This document shows, piece after piece, positions 48,215-57,455 of a stretch of DNA of 64,000 bases. The notes under the pieces are model-generated. The model had not been told where the DNA came from. It saw nothing but the letters and a program-made list of their open reading frames with translations, and ran no database searches. The number at the start of each line of letters is the position of its first letter. Position 1 is the stretch's first letter. Source of the DNA: Prevotella sp. (GTDB lineage: Bacteria > Bacteroidota > Bacteroidia > Bacteroidales > Bacteroidaceae); the NCBI GenBank assembly GCA_021636625.1, contig JAJWLX010000001.1, positions 1-64,000 on the forward strand, given 5' to 3'. The position numbers and the translations under genes were made by a program.

Positions 48215-48307
48215 TTTTTCATCGATTAAAATCCCCTAAATATATTATTATTTCTTAATATTTCATTTTTTAGTACTTTGAAAACCCGAAAGTACGAAAA
48301 GTTTTTC

Positions 48308-48315
48308 TATCTTTG
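48308..48315 (+). promoter_or_regulatory. -7 box for the PCMD gene
   Basis: TATCTTTG followed by GCAGC lies 30 bases before the ATG at 48345. Confidence 0.6.
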
Positions 48316-48344
48316 CAGCATCTAGAAAGATAAAAGTAATAGAT

Positions 48345-49307
48345 ATGAAAAAACAAGTAATTTTCGGCATAGCATTAGCGCTTGCTATTTTGTCATGCCT
48401 TCCTATGCAGGGACAGGAAAAAGTGGTTCCTCTGAAATATGGAAACATGGACCACTGGGTAATCAGAAATATCAAAGAGTCGGCTATCATTGGTGGTAAT
48501 CAGAAAACCATTTATGCCGTAGGACCTAATATGACTATCCATGGCAATACTCCATATACCAATAAGGGTGGGTCTTCTTGGGGCTCATCCAATGTCTTGG
48601 CGCATGTTTCCGGCATTTACAAGACCAATAATTCGGTTTATCGCGACAGGCACGGCAGTGGCTATTGCGCCAAATTGGAGACTCATATAGAAAAGGTAAA
48701 GGTGTTGGGACTTATCAATATCAAGGTACTTGCAGCTGGTTCCCTTTTCCTGGGAAATGTTCGTGAACCGATCACCAGTACCAAGGATGGTCCAAAGGCT
48801 ATCAACTGGGGTATTCCGTTTACGGCTCGTCCTAAGGCTTTGCGTTTCGATTACAAGACCTCCCTTCCTAATGTTGCCAACCGTATCAAACAGAATGGAT
48901 TCAGTGGTGCCTCTACTGTGGCTGGAAGAGACCATGCCATCGTGGTGCTCTATCTTCAGAAGCGTCACGAGGATGCCAAGGGTAATATCACAGCCAAGCG
49001 AGTGGGTACGATGGTGGTACGATACGGCAAGAGTACGAATGGATGGGTGGAAGATGCAACCTATACCATCCACTATGGTGATATCCGTCACATGGCTGGC
49101 TACCATGCCGCAACGATGGGACTCCGTTCTACCGATTATGCCCGCAACAGCAAGGGTAAGAGTGTGCCCGTAAGAGAAGTGGGATGGGCTGCTGCCGATG
49201 AAACGCCTACTCATCTCATTCTCCAGTTCTCTTCTTCGGATGGCGGTGCCTATATCGGAACACCAGGCAACACCTTGTGGATAGATAATGTGTCACTGGT
49301 ATATTAA
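48345..49307 (+). CDS. PCMD domain-containing secreted protein
   Basis: A 320-residue exported protein with signal sequence MKKQVIFGIALALAILSC; the Cys at residue 18 could be lipidated, though the following LPMQGQ also resembles a signal peptidase I site. The body fits the putative carbohydrate metabolism domain (PF13201): FTARPKALRFDYKTSLP near residue 165 and the C-terminal GTPGNTLWIDNVSLVY. Such domains have a jelly-roll fold and unknown ligand. It has its own promoter; a barrel protein gene follows 63 bases later. Confidence 0.82.
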   Translation: MKKQVIFGIALALAILSCLPMQGQEKVVPLKYGNMDHWVIRNIKESAIIGGNQKTIYAVGPNMTIHGNTPYTNKGGSSWGSSNVLAHVSGIYKTNNSVYRDRHGSGYCAKLETHIEKVKVLGLINIKVLAAGSLFLGNVREPITSTKDGPKAINWGIPFTARPKALRFDYKTSLPNVANRIKQNGFSGASTVAGRDHAIVVLYLQKRHEDAKGNITAKRVGTMVVRYGKSTNGWVEDATYTIHYGDIRHMAGYHAATMGLRSTDYARNSKGKSVPVREVGWAAADETPTHLILQFSSSDGGAYIGTPGNTLWIDNVSLVY

Positions 49308-49369
49308 TGATGTATCACAGGTTTATTAGTAAATGACGAAAAAAGAATCAACAGGAAAATATTGACTTT

Positions 49370-50539
49370 ATGAAGCATATTCTAATCATACTTTTTGCGA
49401 TGATGGCATTGAGCAGCTATGCCTCGGAGCCAATTTCTTCAGATACTCTCTCTTCAGAGAAGGTGGATACAGCCCAGCAGGTCAAGAAATCGTGGATGAC
49501 GCGATTCCTAGACTACTTCAATGATGCCAACAAGAACAAGCAGCATAAGCGGTTCGACTTCAGCGTAATTGGAGGTCCTCACTATGCTTCTGATACCAAG
49601 TTTGGTCTGGGAATGGTGGCTGCAGGACTTTACCGCACCGATCCTAACGATAGCATTTTGCCGCCTTCCAATGTATCGCTTTTCGGTGATGTCAGTTCGG
49701 TGGGCTTCTATATGTTGGGTGTTCGGGGCAATCATATAGCTCCTGCCGGTCGTTACCGCATTGATTATCATCTCTATTTCTATTCCTTCCCTTCCGATTT
49801 CTGGGGAATCGGTTACGAGATGGGCGATAACGATGACAACAAGAGTGATATGAAGCGTTGGCAGGCTCAGGCAGAAGCCAGTTTTCTGTTCAGGGTAGCC
49901 GATAACTTCTATGTGGGACCGATGGCAGCTTACGACTATGTGATAGGCAAGCAGATAGAGCGCCCGGAATTGCTGCAGGGGATGGATAAGCATACCTGGA
50001 ATGTAGGAGTGGGTGTATCTTTGGTTTATGACAACCGAGATAATCTTACCAATCCGCACCGGGGTATCTATCTGAATCTGAAGCAGATGTTCCGGCCAGA
50101 ATTTATGGGTAATGATTATGCCTTTAGTACGACTCATTTCCGTTTTGATGCCTATCAGCGACTGAGCAAGGGAACGATTCTTGCCGAGGATTTCGGAGCC
50201 AATCTCAATTTCGGCAATCCGTCATGGGGTATGATGGCGGAACTGGGAGGTACCAGTTCGATGCGCGGCTATTACGAGGGCCGCTATCGCGACAAGCATT
50301 CCCTGGAGGCTACCGTGGAGTTGCGCCAGCATGTCTGGAAGCGAAATGGTATTGTGGTCTGGGCTGGAGCAGGTACAGTTTTCCCTAAGTTCTCTGCGTT
50401 GCGAAGCAGACAGATTCTGCCGAATGCGGGAGTAGGCTATCGCTGGGAGTTCAAGAAAAATGTGAATGTACGATTGGATTATGGATTTGGAAAGTCGGGA
50501 CAGTCTGGCTTCCTCTTCAATATCAACGAGGCATTTTGA
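49370..50539 (+). CDS. BamA/TamA (Omp85) family outer-membrane barrel protein
   Basis: A 389-residue protein with a signal peptide (ILIILFAMMALSSYA) and a C-terminal 16-strand-like barrel; no clear POTRA domains precede it, so it is a short Omp85/bacterial surface antigen member. VIGGPHYASDTKFGLGM near residue 65, VSLVYDNRDNLTNPHRGIYL near 225 and YRWEFKKNVNVRLDYGFGKSG near the end are typical. The last residue is Phe, as required for barrel insertion. Its function in lipid or protein export is not known. Confidence 0.86.
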   Translation: MKHILIILFAMMALSSYASEPISSDTLSSEKVDTAQQVKKSWMTRFLDYFNDANKNKQHKRFDFSVIGGPHYASDTKFGLGMVAAGLYRTDPNDSILPPSNVSLFGDVSSVGFYMLGVRGNHIAPAGRYRIDYHLYFYSFPSDFWGIGYEMGDNDDNKSDMKRWQAQAEASFLFRVADNFYVGPMAAYDYVIGKQIERPELLQGMDKHTWNVGVGVSLVYDNRDNLTNPHRGIYLNLKQMFRPEFMGNDYAFSTTHFRFDAYQRLSKGTILAEDFGANLNFGNPSWGMMAELGGTSSMRGYYEGRYRDKHSLEATVELRQHVWKRNGIVVWAGAGTVFPKFSALRSRQILPNAGVGYRWEFKKNVNVRLDYGFGKSGQSGFLFNINEAF

Positions 50540-50548
50540 TGAGACTTT

Positions 50549-50618
50549 TTCATGATGCATTCACGATGCTTTCATGATGCATTCACGATATGCTCATGAA
50601 TTCTTTTCACGATATGCT
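50549..50618. repeat. Three near-identical 22-24-bp direct repeats
   Basis: Units at 50549, 50571 and 50595 share TTCATGAT or CATGAATT followed by TTCACGATATGCT-like ends. They fill the gap between the barrel gene and the phosphoethanolamine transferase gene, next to copy 3 of the 15-bp word. Confidence 0.7.
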
Positions 50619-50622
50619 CTAT

Positions 50623-50637
50623 ATATATAATAAGGTG
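50623..50637 (+). repeat. 15-bp word ATATATAATAAGGTG, copy 3
   Basis: An exact copy 7-21 bases before the start codon at 50644. Confidence 0.8.
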
Positions 50638-50643
50638 TAGTCT

Positions 50644-52374
50644 ATGAATCATTCTATATGTAATACTATATATAATAAGGTGTCTTCGGGTACCTTCCTT
50701 TACTGGTATGCGGTGGTGGCATTGCTGCTGCCCAACATCGCCCTGTGCTTTACCGAAAGATTGTCTTTCTGGGCGGGCGCAGCCAATGTGCTGTTGCCTC
50801 TGGCTCTGTATATGTGGTTCTTTTCCGTAGCCAGATGTCCGGGCAAGATGGTATGGTGGGCATTTCTCTTTGTCTTTTTCGCAGCCTTCCAGCTGGTGTT
50901 GCTCTATCTCTTCGGTACAGGAGTGATAGCGGTAGATATGTTCCTGAATCTCGTGACTACCAATCCAGGAGAGGTGATGGAACTGCTGGACAATCTGGTA
51001 CCTGCCGTGGTAGGTGTTTTTGTGATTTATCTTCCCTTGCTCATTCTGGCTGTCATCCATATCAGGAAGAAGCGTCAGTTATCTGTCTCTTTTCTGCATC
51101 ACGTTCGCAAATGGCTGATGGAGGTGGGGGCTATCGGCCTCTTCTGTCTGCTGGCATGCTATGTGGTGGTGGATGATTACCGGATGCGCAATCAGCTCTA
51201 TCCTGTCAACGTCTGCTACAATCTCTATCTGGCTTTCGAGCGCAATGCGGCATCGGAGAATTACAAGGAGGCAAGCCGTAACTTCCGGTTTGATGCCCGG
51301 AGTGGGCACGATGTGGAAACTCCTGAGGTGTATGTGATGGTAGTGGGAGAGACGGCACGTGCCCATAACTTCAGTCTCTATGGTTATCCTCGAAATACTA
51401 ATCCTCTGCTTTCCAAAACGCAGGGTATTATGGCTTTCCCTGATGCAACCACGCAGAGCAACACCACCCACAAGAGTGTTCCGATGCTTCTGTCTGCTGC
51501 ATCGGCAGAGGATTTCCCACGGCTCTTTCATGAGAAAGGCATTCTGGCAGCCTTCAGGGAAGCCGGATTCCATACCGTGTTTATCAGCAACCAGTTGCCC
51601 AATCATTCGTTTATCGATTTTCTGGGAGAACAGGCTGATGAGCATTATTTTCTGAAGAAAGAGGATGCTTCGCAAGGCAACCATTATGATGAGGATCTGT
51701 TGCAGAAACTGGATGAGATATTGCCATTGGCTGATGCTTCCTCGTCTGCCCATTACCATTACCGTTATCGCAAACTCTTCGTGGTTCTTCATTCCTATGG
51801 TTCTCACTTCAATTATCAGGAGCGTTATCCTCGTAGTTTCGCTTACTTTAAACCTGACAGTAAGAGCGAAGCGAAGCCAGAGAACCGGCGTGACCTGCTG
51901 AATGCTTACGATAATACCATCCGGTATACCGATTATATCCTGCATGGTATCATTGAACGTCTGCAGAAATGGGAGGGGGTACAGACTAAGACGGATGGGG
52001 TATATGATCAGCCTACATCAGCGATGCTCTATACCAGCGATCATGGAGAGAATATCTTTGATGATGAGCGCAGCCTCTTCCTTCATGCAGCACCGAAGGC
52101 TTCGGATTACGAACTGCATGTGCCTTTCATCATCTGGACTTCTGCTGGATTCAGTAAACAATATCCGGATATATTGAAGGCATTGGGAGAAAATCAGTCA
52201 AAACAGGTGCAGAGTAGTCTTTCGGCTTTTCATACTATGTTGGGCATCGGTGGCATTCAGACCCGTTATCGTCTGGATGAATACTCGGTGGCAAGTGGTA
52301 AATATCATCCAACGAAATTGCTCTATCTCGATGATCATGATGAGGCAATACCGCAGGAAGATGCCAAGTTTTAG
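50644..52374 (+). CDS. Phosphoethanolamine transferase (EptA/sulfatase superfamily)
   Basis: A 576-residue inner-membrane enzyme that would add phosphoethanolamine to lipid A or another glycan. About five membrane helices fill residues 1-190, then a periplasmic alkaline-phosphatase-type domain with VVGETARAHNFSLYGYPRNTNPLL (catalytic Thr of ETARA), TQSNTTHKSVPML and TSDHGEN near residue 465. The first ~14 residues include copy 4 of the 15-bp word; an in-frame GTG at 50680 gives a start nearer the first helix. Such modification reduces the envelope's negative charge; effect on polymyxin resistance is only a possibility. Confidence 0.9.
   Translation: MNHSICNTIYNKVSSGTFLYWYAVVALLLPNIALCFTERLSFWAGAANVLLPLALYMWFFSVARCPGKMVWWAFLFVFFAAFQLVLLYLFGTGVIAVDMFLNLVTTNPGEVMELLDNLVPAVVGVFVIYLPLLILAVIHIRKKRQLSVSFLHHVRKWLMEVGAIGLFCLLACYVVVDDYRMRNQLYPVNVCYNLYLAFERNAASENYKEASRNFRFDARSGHDVETPEVYVMVVGETARAHNFSLYGYPRNTNPLLSKTQGIMAFPDATTQSNTTHKSVPMLLSAASAEDFPRLFHEKGILAAFREAGFHTVFISNQLPNHSFIDFLGEQADEHYFLKKEDASQGNHYDEDLLQKLDEILPLADASSSAHYHYRYRKLFVVLHSYGSHFNYQERYPRSFAYFKPDSKSEAKPENRRDLLNAYDNTIRYTDYILHGIIERLQKWEGVQTKTDGVYDQPTSAMLYTSDHGENIFDDERSLFLHAAPKASDYELHVPFIIWTSAGFSKQYPDILKALGENQSKQVQSSLSAFHTMLGIGGIQTRYRLDEYSVASGKYHPTKLLYLDDHDEAIPQEDAKF
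50668..50682 (+). repeat. 15-bp word ATATATAATAAGGTG, copy 4
   Basis: An exact copy 45 bases after copy 3, within the first codons of the phosphoethanolamine transferase frame. Confidence 0.8.
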
Positions 52375-52481
52375 CGTTAATTTATAAGCCAAAAGGCTTT
52401 CTTGCTGTAAAAATACATGAAAAGAGTTTTCGTAAATGTCAATTATTTGCGAAAACTCTTTGTCGTATCTATAATTTGCTG

Positions 52482-52489
52482 TATCTTTG
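52482..52489 (+). promoter_or_regulatory. -7 box for the GNAT-nitrilase gene
   Basis: TATCTTTG followed by GCACCC lies 37 bases before the ATG at 52526. It excludes the longer frame that starts at 52487. Confidence 0.6.
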
Positions 52490-52525
52490 CACCCGGATTT
52501 AGATAATAATAAAAATACAGTTGTT

Positions 52526-54055
52526 ATGGAACCAACTCGAAAAATCGAAAAGGTAGGCATGCGCAACCTTCGCATGGAGGATTACGATCAGCTTGCCAAG
52601 TCGTTTAAGCGTATTTACGCAGACTCAGATGTATTCTGGACAAAAGAACAGATTAAGAAACTCATTACTATCTTCCCTGAGGGACAGGTGGTTATCATCG
52701 TGGATGATAAGATAGTGGGCTGTGCCCTCTCTATCATCGTCAACTATAATATGGTGAAAGGCGATCATACCTATGCTCAGGTTACGGGTAATGAGACCTT
52801 CAATACCCACGATCCTAATGGAAACATCCTTTATGGTATTGAGGTATTTATCCACCCTGATTATCGTGGCCTGCGATTGGCTCGCCGTATGTATGAGTAT
52901 CGCAAGGAACTCTGCGAGAAGCTCAACCTGAAGGCGATCATGTTTGGTGGTCGTATTCCAAACTATCATAAGTATGCCGACAAGATGCGCCCTAAGGAGT
53001 ACATCGAGCACGTAAGAAACCGTGAGATTTACGACCCGGTTCTTACCTTCCAGCTTTCCAACGACTTCCACGTTCGCCGTGTCATCCGCAACTATCTTCC
53101 TAGTGATGAGGAGAGCGAACACTGTGCAACCCTCTTGCAGTGGGATAACATCTACTATCAGCCACCTACGGATTCTTATGTAGATAGAAAGCCAACCGTG
53201 AGAATCGGCTTGGTACAGTGGCAGATGCGTCCATACGCTTCGGTGGACGACCTCTTTGAGCAGGTGGAGTTCTTCGTGGATTCCGTGAGCGACTATAAGA
53301 GCGATTTCATCCTCTTCCCAGAGTATTTCAATGCGCCATTGATGGCGAGATTCAACGATTTGGGTGAGGCACAGAGCATCCGCATGATGGCTCAATATAC
53401 CGATGAGATCCGTGACCGATTCCGCGAACTTGCCATCAGCTACAACATCAATATCATCACGGGTAGTATGCCTTATCTCAAGGATGATTCCCTCTACAAT
53501 GTCGGTTTCCTTTGCCGTAGAGATGGTAGCGTGGATATGTACGAGAAGATTCACGTAACTCCTGATGAGCAGAAGTGCTGGGGATTGAGCGGCGGTAGCC
53601 ATATCCAGACCTTTGATACTGATTGTGGTAAGATTGGTATCGTGATCTGCTATGATGTGGAGTTCCCTGAACTTTCCCGTCTGATGGCAGAGGATGGTAT
53701 GCAGATCCTCTTCGTTCCATTCATGACCGATACGCAGAATGCCTACTCTAGAGTGAGAGTCTGTGCACAGGCCCGTGCCATTGAGAACGAATGCTATGTA
53801 GCCATTGCGGGTAGTGTAGGTAACCTGCCACGTGTTCACAACATGGATATCCAGTATGCCCAGAGTGCCGTATTCACTCCTTGTGACTTCGCCTTCCCTA
53901 ACGATGGCAAACGTTCGGAGGCAACACCGAATACAGAGATGATTCTCGTTTCAGATGTAGATTTGAACCTTCTGAATGAGCTTCATACCTACGGTGCCGT
54001 TCGAAATCTTCGTGACCGTCGCAAGGATCTCTACGATTTGAAACAGAAGAAGTAA
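52526..54055 (+). CDS. Bifunctional GNAT acetyltransferase / carbon-nitrogen hydrolase
   Basis: A 509-residue two-domain protein starting at the ATG at 52526. Residues ~10-195 are a GNAT domain (VFIHPDYRGLRLARRMYEYR is the acetyl-CoA loop). Residues ~220-500 are a nitrilase-type domain: Glu in FILFPEYFN near 275, Lys in YEKIHVTPDEQ near 345 and Cys in VICYDVEFPEL near 378 form the E-K-C triad. An acyl-amide hydrolase joined to an N-acyltransferase suggests that one module makes and the other cleaves related amides; the substrate is unknown. Confidence 0.9.
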   Translation: MEPTRKIEKVGMRNLRMEDYDQLAKSFKRIYADSDVFWTKEQIKKLITIFPEGQVVIIVDDKIVGCALSIIVNYNMVKGDHTYAQVTGNETFNTHDPNGNILYGIEVFIHPDYRGLRLARRMYEYRKELCEKLNLKAIMFGGRIPNYHKYADKMRPKEYIEHVRNREIYDPVLTFQLSNDFHVRRVIRNYLPSDEESEHCATLLQWDNIYYQPPTDSYVDRKPTVRIGLVQWQMRPYASVDDLFEQVEFFVDSVSDYKSDFILFPEYFNAPLMARFNDLGEAQSIRMMAQYTDEIRDRFRELAISYNINIITGSMPYLKDDSLYNVGFLCRRDGSVDMYEKIHVTPDEQKCWGLSGGSHIQTFDTDCGKIGIVICYDVEFPELSRLMAEDGMQILFVPFMTDTQNAYSRVRVCAQARAIENECYVAIAGSVGNLPRVHNMDIQYAQSAVFTPCDFAFPNDGKRSEATPNTEMILVSDVDLNLLNELHTYGAVRNLRDRRKDLYDLKQKK

Positions 54056-54099
54056 GTTAACTTCAGATAATTCCCCAACATTCAGAATTTGAATAAATC

Positions 54100-55176
54100 A
54101 TGTATAAGATAGACATCTCGGAGCGCACGCTCCACTTCAAGCAGCCGGCAGGCACGTCTCGTGGCGTATATACCACGAGACACAGTTATTATCTCACCCT
54201 TACATCGGATGAATTGCCGGGAGTAGTGGGAGTGGGTGAGTGTGCTACGCTCCCTGATCTCAGTTGCGATGCCAAACCGGAATATGCCGTCACCCTTCGA
54301 CAGGTATGTCAGATGGTGGAGCAGATGGGACGCATCCCATACGATATGATCCGTGCTTACCCTAGCATCACCTTCGGCTTGGAAACAGCCTTCGCTTCGT
54401 TCTTCGATGCGGCGAAGAAGCAGGGATTGCCTATTTCTGCTCCAGCAGGAATGGAGAACCTGGTAGATCTTTTCGACTCTCCTTTCGGAAAAGGAGAAGA
54501 GGGCATCACCATCAACGGACTGGTATGGATGGGTACTTACGAGGAAATGCTGGCACGACTGGAGGAGAAGCTCCAGGCGGGTTTCCATTGCGTGAAACTG
54601 AAGATTGGTGCCATCGATTTCTTTAAGGAACTCGACCTCATCAAGCGCATTCGCGATGTCTATACCCAGGAACAGGTGGAGTTGCGAGTAGATGCCAACG
54701 GCGGATTCTTGCCGGAGAATGCCATGAGCCAGTTGGAGGCTTTGGCTAAGTATGATATCCATTCCATTGAGCAGCCTATCAAGCAGCATCAGTGGCCTAA
54801 GATGGCGCAGCTCTGTAGGGAAACTCCGCTTCCTATCGCCCTGGATGAGGAGTTGATTGGTGTGAATGTCAGAAGTATGAAGGAGGCATTGCTCGATACC
54901 ATTCGTCCACAGTATATCATCCTGAAGCCTTCACTCCATGGTGGAATCTATGGTTGCAACGAGTGGATCCAGTTGGCCAGCCAGCGTGGTATTGGCAGTT
55001 GGATTACCTCGGCATTGGAGAGTAACATCGGGCTGAATGCCATCGCACATTATGCAGCCAAGGTATATGGTCCGAATGTAGAGATGCCTCAGGGTTTAGG
55101 CACCGGTCAGCTCTTTACTGATAACATCCCAATGCCATTGGAAATCCGGGGTGATAAACTCTTTGTTGTAAAATGA
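54100..55176 (+). CDS. menC: o-Succinylbenzoate synthase (enolase superfamily)
   Basis: A 358-residue enolase-superfamily enzyme of menaquinone synthesis. HCVKLKIGAIDF near residue 165 (KxK), RVDANGGF near 195, SIEQPIKQ near 225, LDEEL near 248 and ILKPSLHGG near 272 give the Lys/Asp/Glu/Asp/Lys catalytic set. The neighbouring menE gene, 42 bases later, decides for MenC rather than dipeptide epimerase. menaquinone genes menF, menD, menB are outside the window. Confidence 0.9.
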   Translation: MYKIDISERTLHFKQPAGTSRGVYTTRHSYYLTLTSDELPGVVGVGECATLPDLSCDAKPEYAVTLRQVCQMVEQMGRIPYDMIRAYPSITFGLETAFASFFDAAKKQGLPISAPAGMENLVDLFDSPFGKGEEGITINGLVWMGTYEEMLARLEEKLQAGFHCVKLKIGAIDFFKELDLIKRIRDVYTQEQVELRVDANGGFLPENAMSQLEALAKYDIHSIEQPIKQHQWPKMAQLCRETPLPIALDEELIGVNVRSMKEALLDTIRPQYIILKPSLHGGIYGCNEWIQLASQRGIGSWITSALESNIGLNAIAHYAAKVYGPNVEMPQGLGTGQLFTDNIPMPLEIRGDKLFVVK

Positions 55177-55218
55177 CTTTGGTAGGATTTTCGTAATAAC
55201 TTTTAAAGAATTCTCGTA

Positions 55219-56289
55219 ATGACTTTAGAAGATTTCTTTTCTGAATGGAATAACGATAGCGACCGGGTGCTGGTGCATACCAGTGGCTCCACGGGAAAGC
55301 CCAAGCCGATGATGGTGGAGAAGAAGCGAATGCTCAATTCCGCCCGCATTACTTGTGATTTCCTGGGATTGAAGCCTGGTGATAGCGCTTTGCTCTGTAT
55401 GTCGCTTGATTATATCGCAGGTAAGATGGTGGTGGTGCGCAGTATCGAGCGCCATCTCCATCTTATTTCTGTTTCTCCTAGTGGTCATCCGCTGAAGGAT
55501 ATAGATTTGAAAGATGTAAATGGAAAAGATGTAAATGGGGAAATCACTTTTGCTGCCATGGTTCCGATGCAGGTGTATAATACCCTGCAGGTTCCTGAGG
55601 AGCGGGAGCGACTCACTCATATCCGCCATCTGATTATCGGAGGTGGAGCCATCGATGCATCCTTGGAAAAGGAACTCCAGGCTCTTCCTGGCAATATCGC
55701 TATCTGGAGCACCTACGGCATGACCGAAACCTTATCTCATATCGCCTTGCGAAGAATCAATGGCGCTGAGGCTAGCGAATGGTATCAGCCATTCGATAGC
55801 GTGAAAATCAGTCAGACCGAAGAAGGCTGTCTCGTCATCGATGCCCCTCTTGTCTGTGCCGAAACCCTGGTAACGAATGATATTGTGGAAATAGAGCCTT
55901 ATATATATAATAAGGTGGAAAAAGATGAAGTGGTGGAAAAACTTCGTTTCCGAATCAAGGGCAGAAAGGATAATGTTATCTGCAGCGGTGGTATCAAGAT
56001 TCAGATAGAAGAAGTGGAGGCTCTCTTGAAGCCCTATCTTGAAAAACCTTTCATGCTTGCCAAGAAGAAAGATGAGAAGTTTGGAGAAATTGCCGTTCTC
56101 CTGACTGAGGATGAGGATCTCAAAAAAGTAGAGGCGACTATCCGCCGCCTCTTATTTGGTAAATCAGATGATTCAAATAATTCATCTGAATCTAAAAGTC
56201 ATAAATATTGGATTCCAAGGGAATACCTTCATGTAGATCATCTTCCGCTTACCGAAACCGGAAAGCCGAAGCGCTGCTGTTTGGCATAA
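55219..56289 (+). CDS. menE: o-Succinylbenzoate-CoA ligase (AMP-binding)
   Basis: A 356-residue acyl-adenylate enzyme, short for its family. VHTSGSTGKPKPM near residue 20 is the P-loop, WSTYGMTETLSHIA near 178 the adenylate motif, and SGGIKIQIEEVE near 260 the C-terminal hinge and lysine region. It makes o-succinylbenzoyl-CoA. Within it lies copy 5 of the 15-bp word, translated as YIYNKV between EIEP and EKD, which looks like an insertion relative to the usual VEIEP-F-R-F-K-GRKD layout. Confidence 0.9.
   Translation: MTLEDFFSEWNNDSDRVLVHTSGSTGKPKPMMVEKKRMLNSARITCDFLGLKPGDSALLCMSLDYIAGKMVVVRSIERHLHLISVSPSGHPLKDIDLKDVNGKDVNGEITFAAMVPMQVYNTLQVPEERERLTHIRHLIIGGGAIDASLEKELQALPGNIAIWSTYGMTETLSHIALRRINGAEASEWYQPFDSVKISQTEEGCLVIDAPLVCAETLVTNDIVEIEPYIYNKVEKDEVVEKLRFRIKGRKDNVICSGGIKIQIEEVEALLKPYLEKPFMLAKKKDEKFGEIAVLLTEDEDLKKVEATIRRLLFGKSDDSNNSSESKSHKYWIPREYLHVDHLPLTETGKPKRCCLA
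55903..55917 (+). repeat. 15-bp word ATATATAATAAGGTG, copy 5
   Basis: An exact copy inside menE, in frame so that it adds YIYNKV without disrupting the gene. Confidence 0.8.
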
Positions 56290-56299
56290 AGATACAATA

Positions 56300-56322
56300 A
56301 TGGCGGGTTGATAGCCCGCCAT
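56300..56322. terminator. Hairpin between convergent menE and aroB
   Basis: ATGGCGGG pairs with CCCGCCAT around a 7-base loop, midway between the two stop codons. T-rich sequence follows on the plus side. Confidence 0.7.
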
Positions 56323-56328
56323 ATTATA

Positions 56329-57375
56329 TTATCCTTCTCTGAAGAAATCGAGTGCTTCCTTGATTTCTTCTGTAGAAGCGGTCTGGTTGATGCGGATGTC
56401 TCCGATGGCTCCCATCATGGTGAAGTTGATGATACCATTCTGGTTCTTCTTGTCGTGATGCATCAGCTCAATCAGCTCGTCGTAGTCATCGCAGGTGATA
56501 TTCAGCGTACCGTAGTTCTCCTTGATGAAGGTCACGGTCTGGCGCATCTTCTCTGTTGGGAATCCTGTCTTTGCCACACTGAGATAAAGCTCAGGGATGA
56601 GACCGAATGCCACGGCATAACCATGAAGGATTGGCTTGCGCTTCAATGCCCAACTCTCGAAGGCATGACCGAAGGTATGTCCCAGATTCAAAGCCTTGCG
56701 GATGCCCTTCTCATGAGGATCCTGTTCCACGATGCGCTCCTTTACCTTCACGCTGTCGCCCACCATGCGCTGCAACTGCTTCAGGTCTGGGTTGGCAAGG
56801 TCGAAGCTTACCAGCTCTTCCCACATCGCCTCGGTAGAAATCAAGCCGTGCTTCAGCATCTCGGCATAACCCGAACAGATGTTCTCGGCATCCAGGGTCT
56901 TCAGGAACTCGGTGTCGAGAATTACGAACTTAGAATCGTTGAAAACACCCACCTCGTTTTTCAGACCTCCGAAGTTGATGCCGGTCTTTCCACCCACAGA
57001 TGCATCTACCATCGCCAGCAGGGTAGTAGGAATATTGATGAAGTTGATGCCGCGCTTGAAGATGCTGGCAGCAAAACCGCCGAGGTCGGTTACCATACCG
57101 CCTCCGAGGTTGATCATGCAAGAGTGACGTGAAGCGCCACCTTCCTGCAGTCCCTTCCATACCATCATCAGGCTTTCGATGTCCTTATGACTGTCGCTAG
57201 CGGGAATCGTGATAACCTTAGCTTCCTTCATGCAGTAGAATTTCTGCAAAACCGGAAGGCACAATTCCTGTGTGGTAGTATCTGTAAGCACAAACAGCTT
57301 GTCGTGCTCGCATTCTGAGAGAGCGCTTACCAGTTCGTTCTCCAGATGGGTTGATATGATTATTCTCTGATCCAT
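56329..57375 (-). CDS. aroB: 3-Dehydroquinate synthase
   Basis: A 348-residue NAD- and metal-dependent enzyme of the shikimate pathway. INLGGGMVTDLGGFAAS near residue 88 binds NAD; IPTTLLAMVDASVGGKTGIN near 115, then LNLGHTFGHAFE near 225 and ILHGYAVAFGL near 242 carry the metal-binding His residues. It stands alone with its own promoter, convergent with menE; both feed chorismate use, but they are separate units. Confidence 0.95.
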   Translation of the reverse strand: MDQRIIISTHLENELVSALSECEHDKLFVLTDTTTQELCLPVLQKFYCMKEAKVITIPASDSHKDIESLMMVWKGLQEGGASRHSCMINLGGGMVTDLGGFAASIFKRGINFINIPTTLLAMVDASVGGKTGINFGGLKNEVGVFNDSKFVILDTEFLKTLDAENICSGYAEMLKHGLISTEAMWEELVSFDLANPDLKQLQRMVGDSVKVKERIVEQDPHEKGIRKALNLGHTFGHAFESWALKRKPILHGYAVAFGLIPELYLSVAKTGFPTEKMRQTVTFIKENYGTLNITCDDYDELIELMHHDKKNQNGIINFTMMGAIGDIRINQTASTEEIKEALDFFREG

Positions 57376-57447
57376 AACATATATACTTTTAAAAGAAACT
57401 GACTTTCAGAGTCACCTTTTGTGGGCAACTCATTGTAAATTCGCTTG

Positions 57448-57455
57448 CAAAGGTA
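57448..57455 (-). promoter_or_regulatory. -7 box for aroB
   Basis: TACCTTTG on the minus strand, 73 bases before its start. The remaining gap to 57650 shows no clear gene or hairpin. Confidence 0.55.

Noticed and set aside
52625..53839. 404-codon minus-strand frame opposite the GNAT-nitrilase gene
   Set aside because: Plus-strand protein has intact GNAT and nitrilase motifs; the antisense frame has none.
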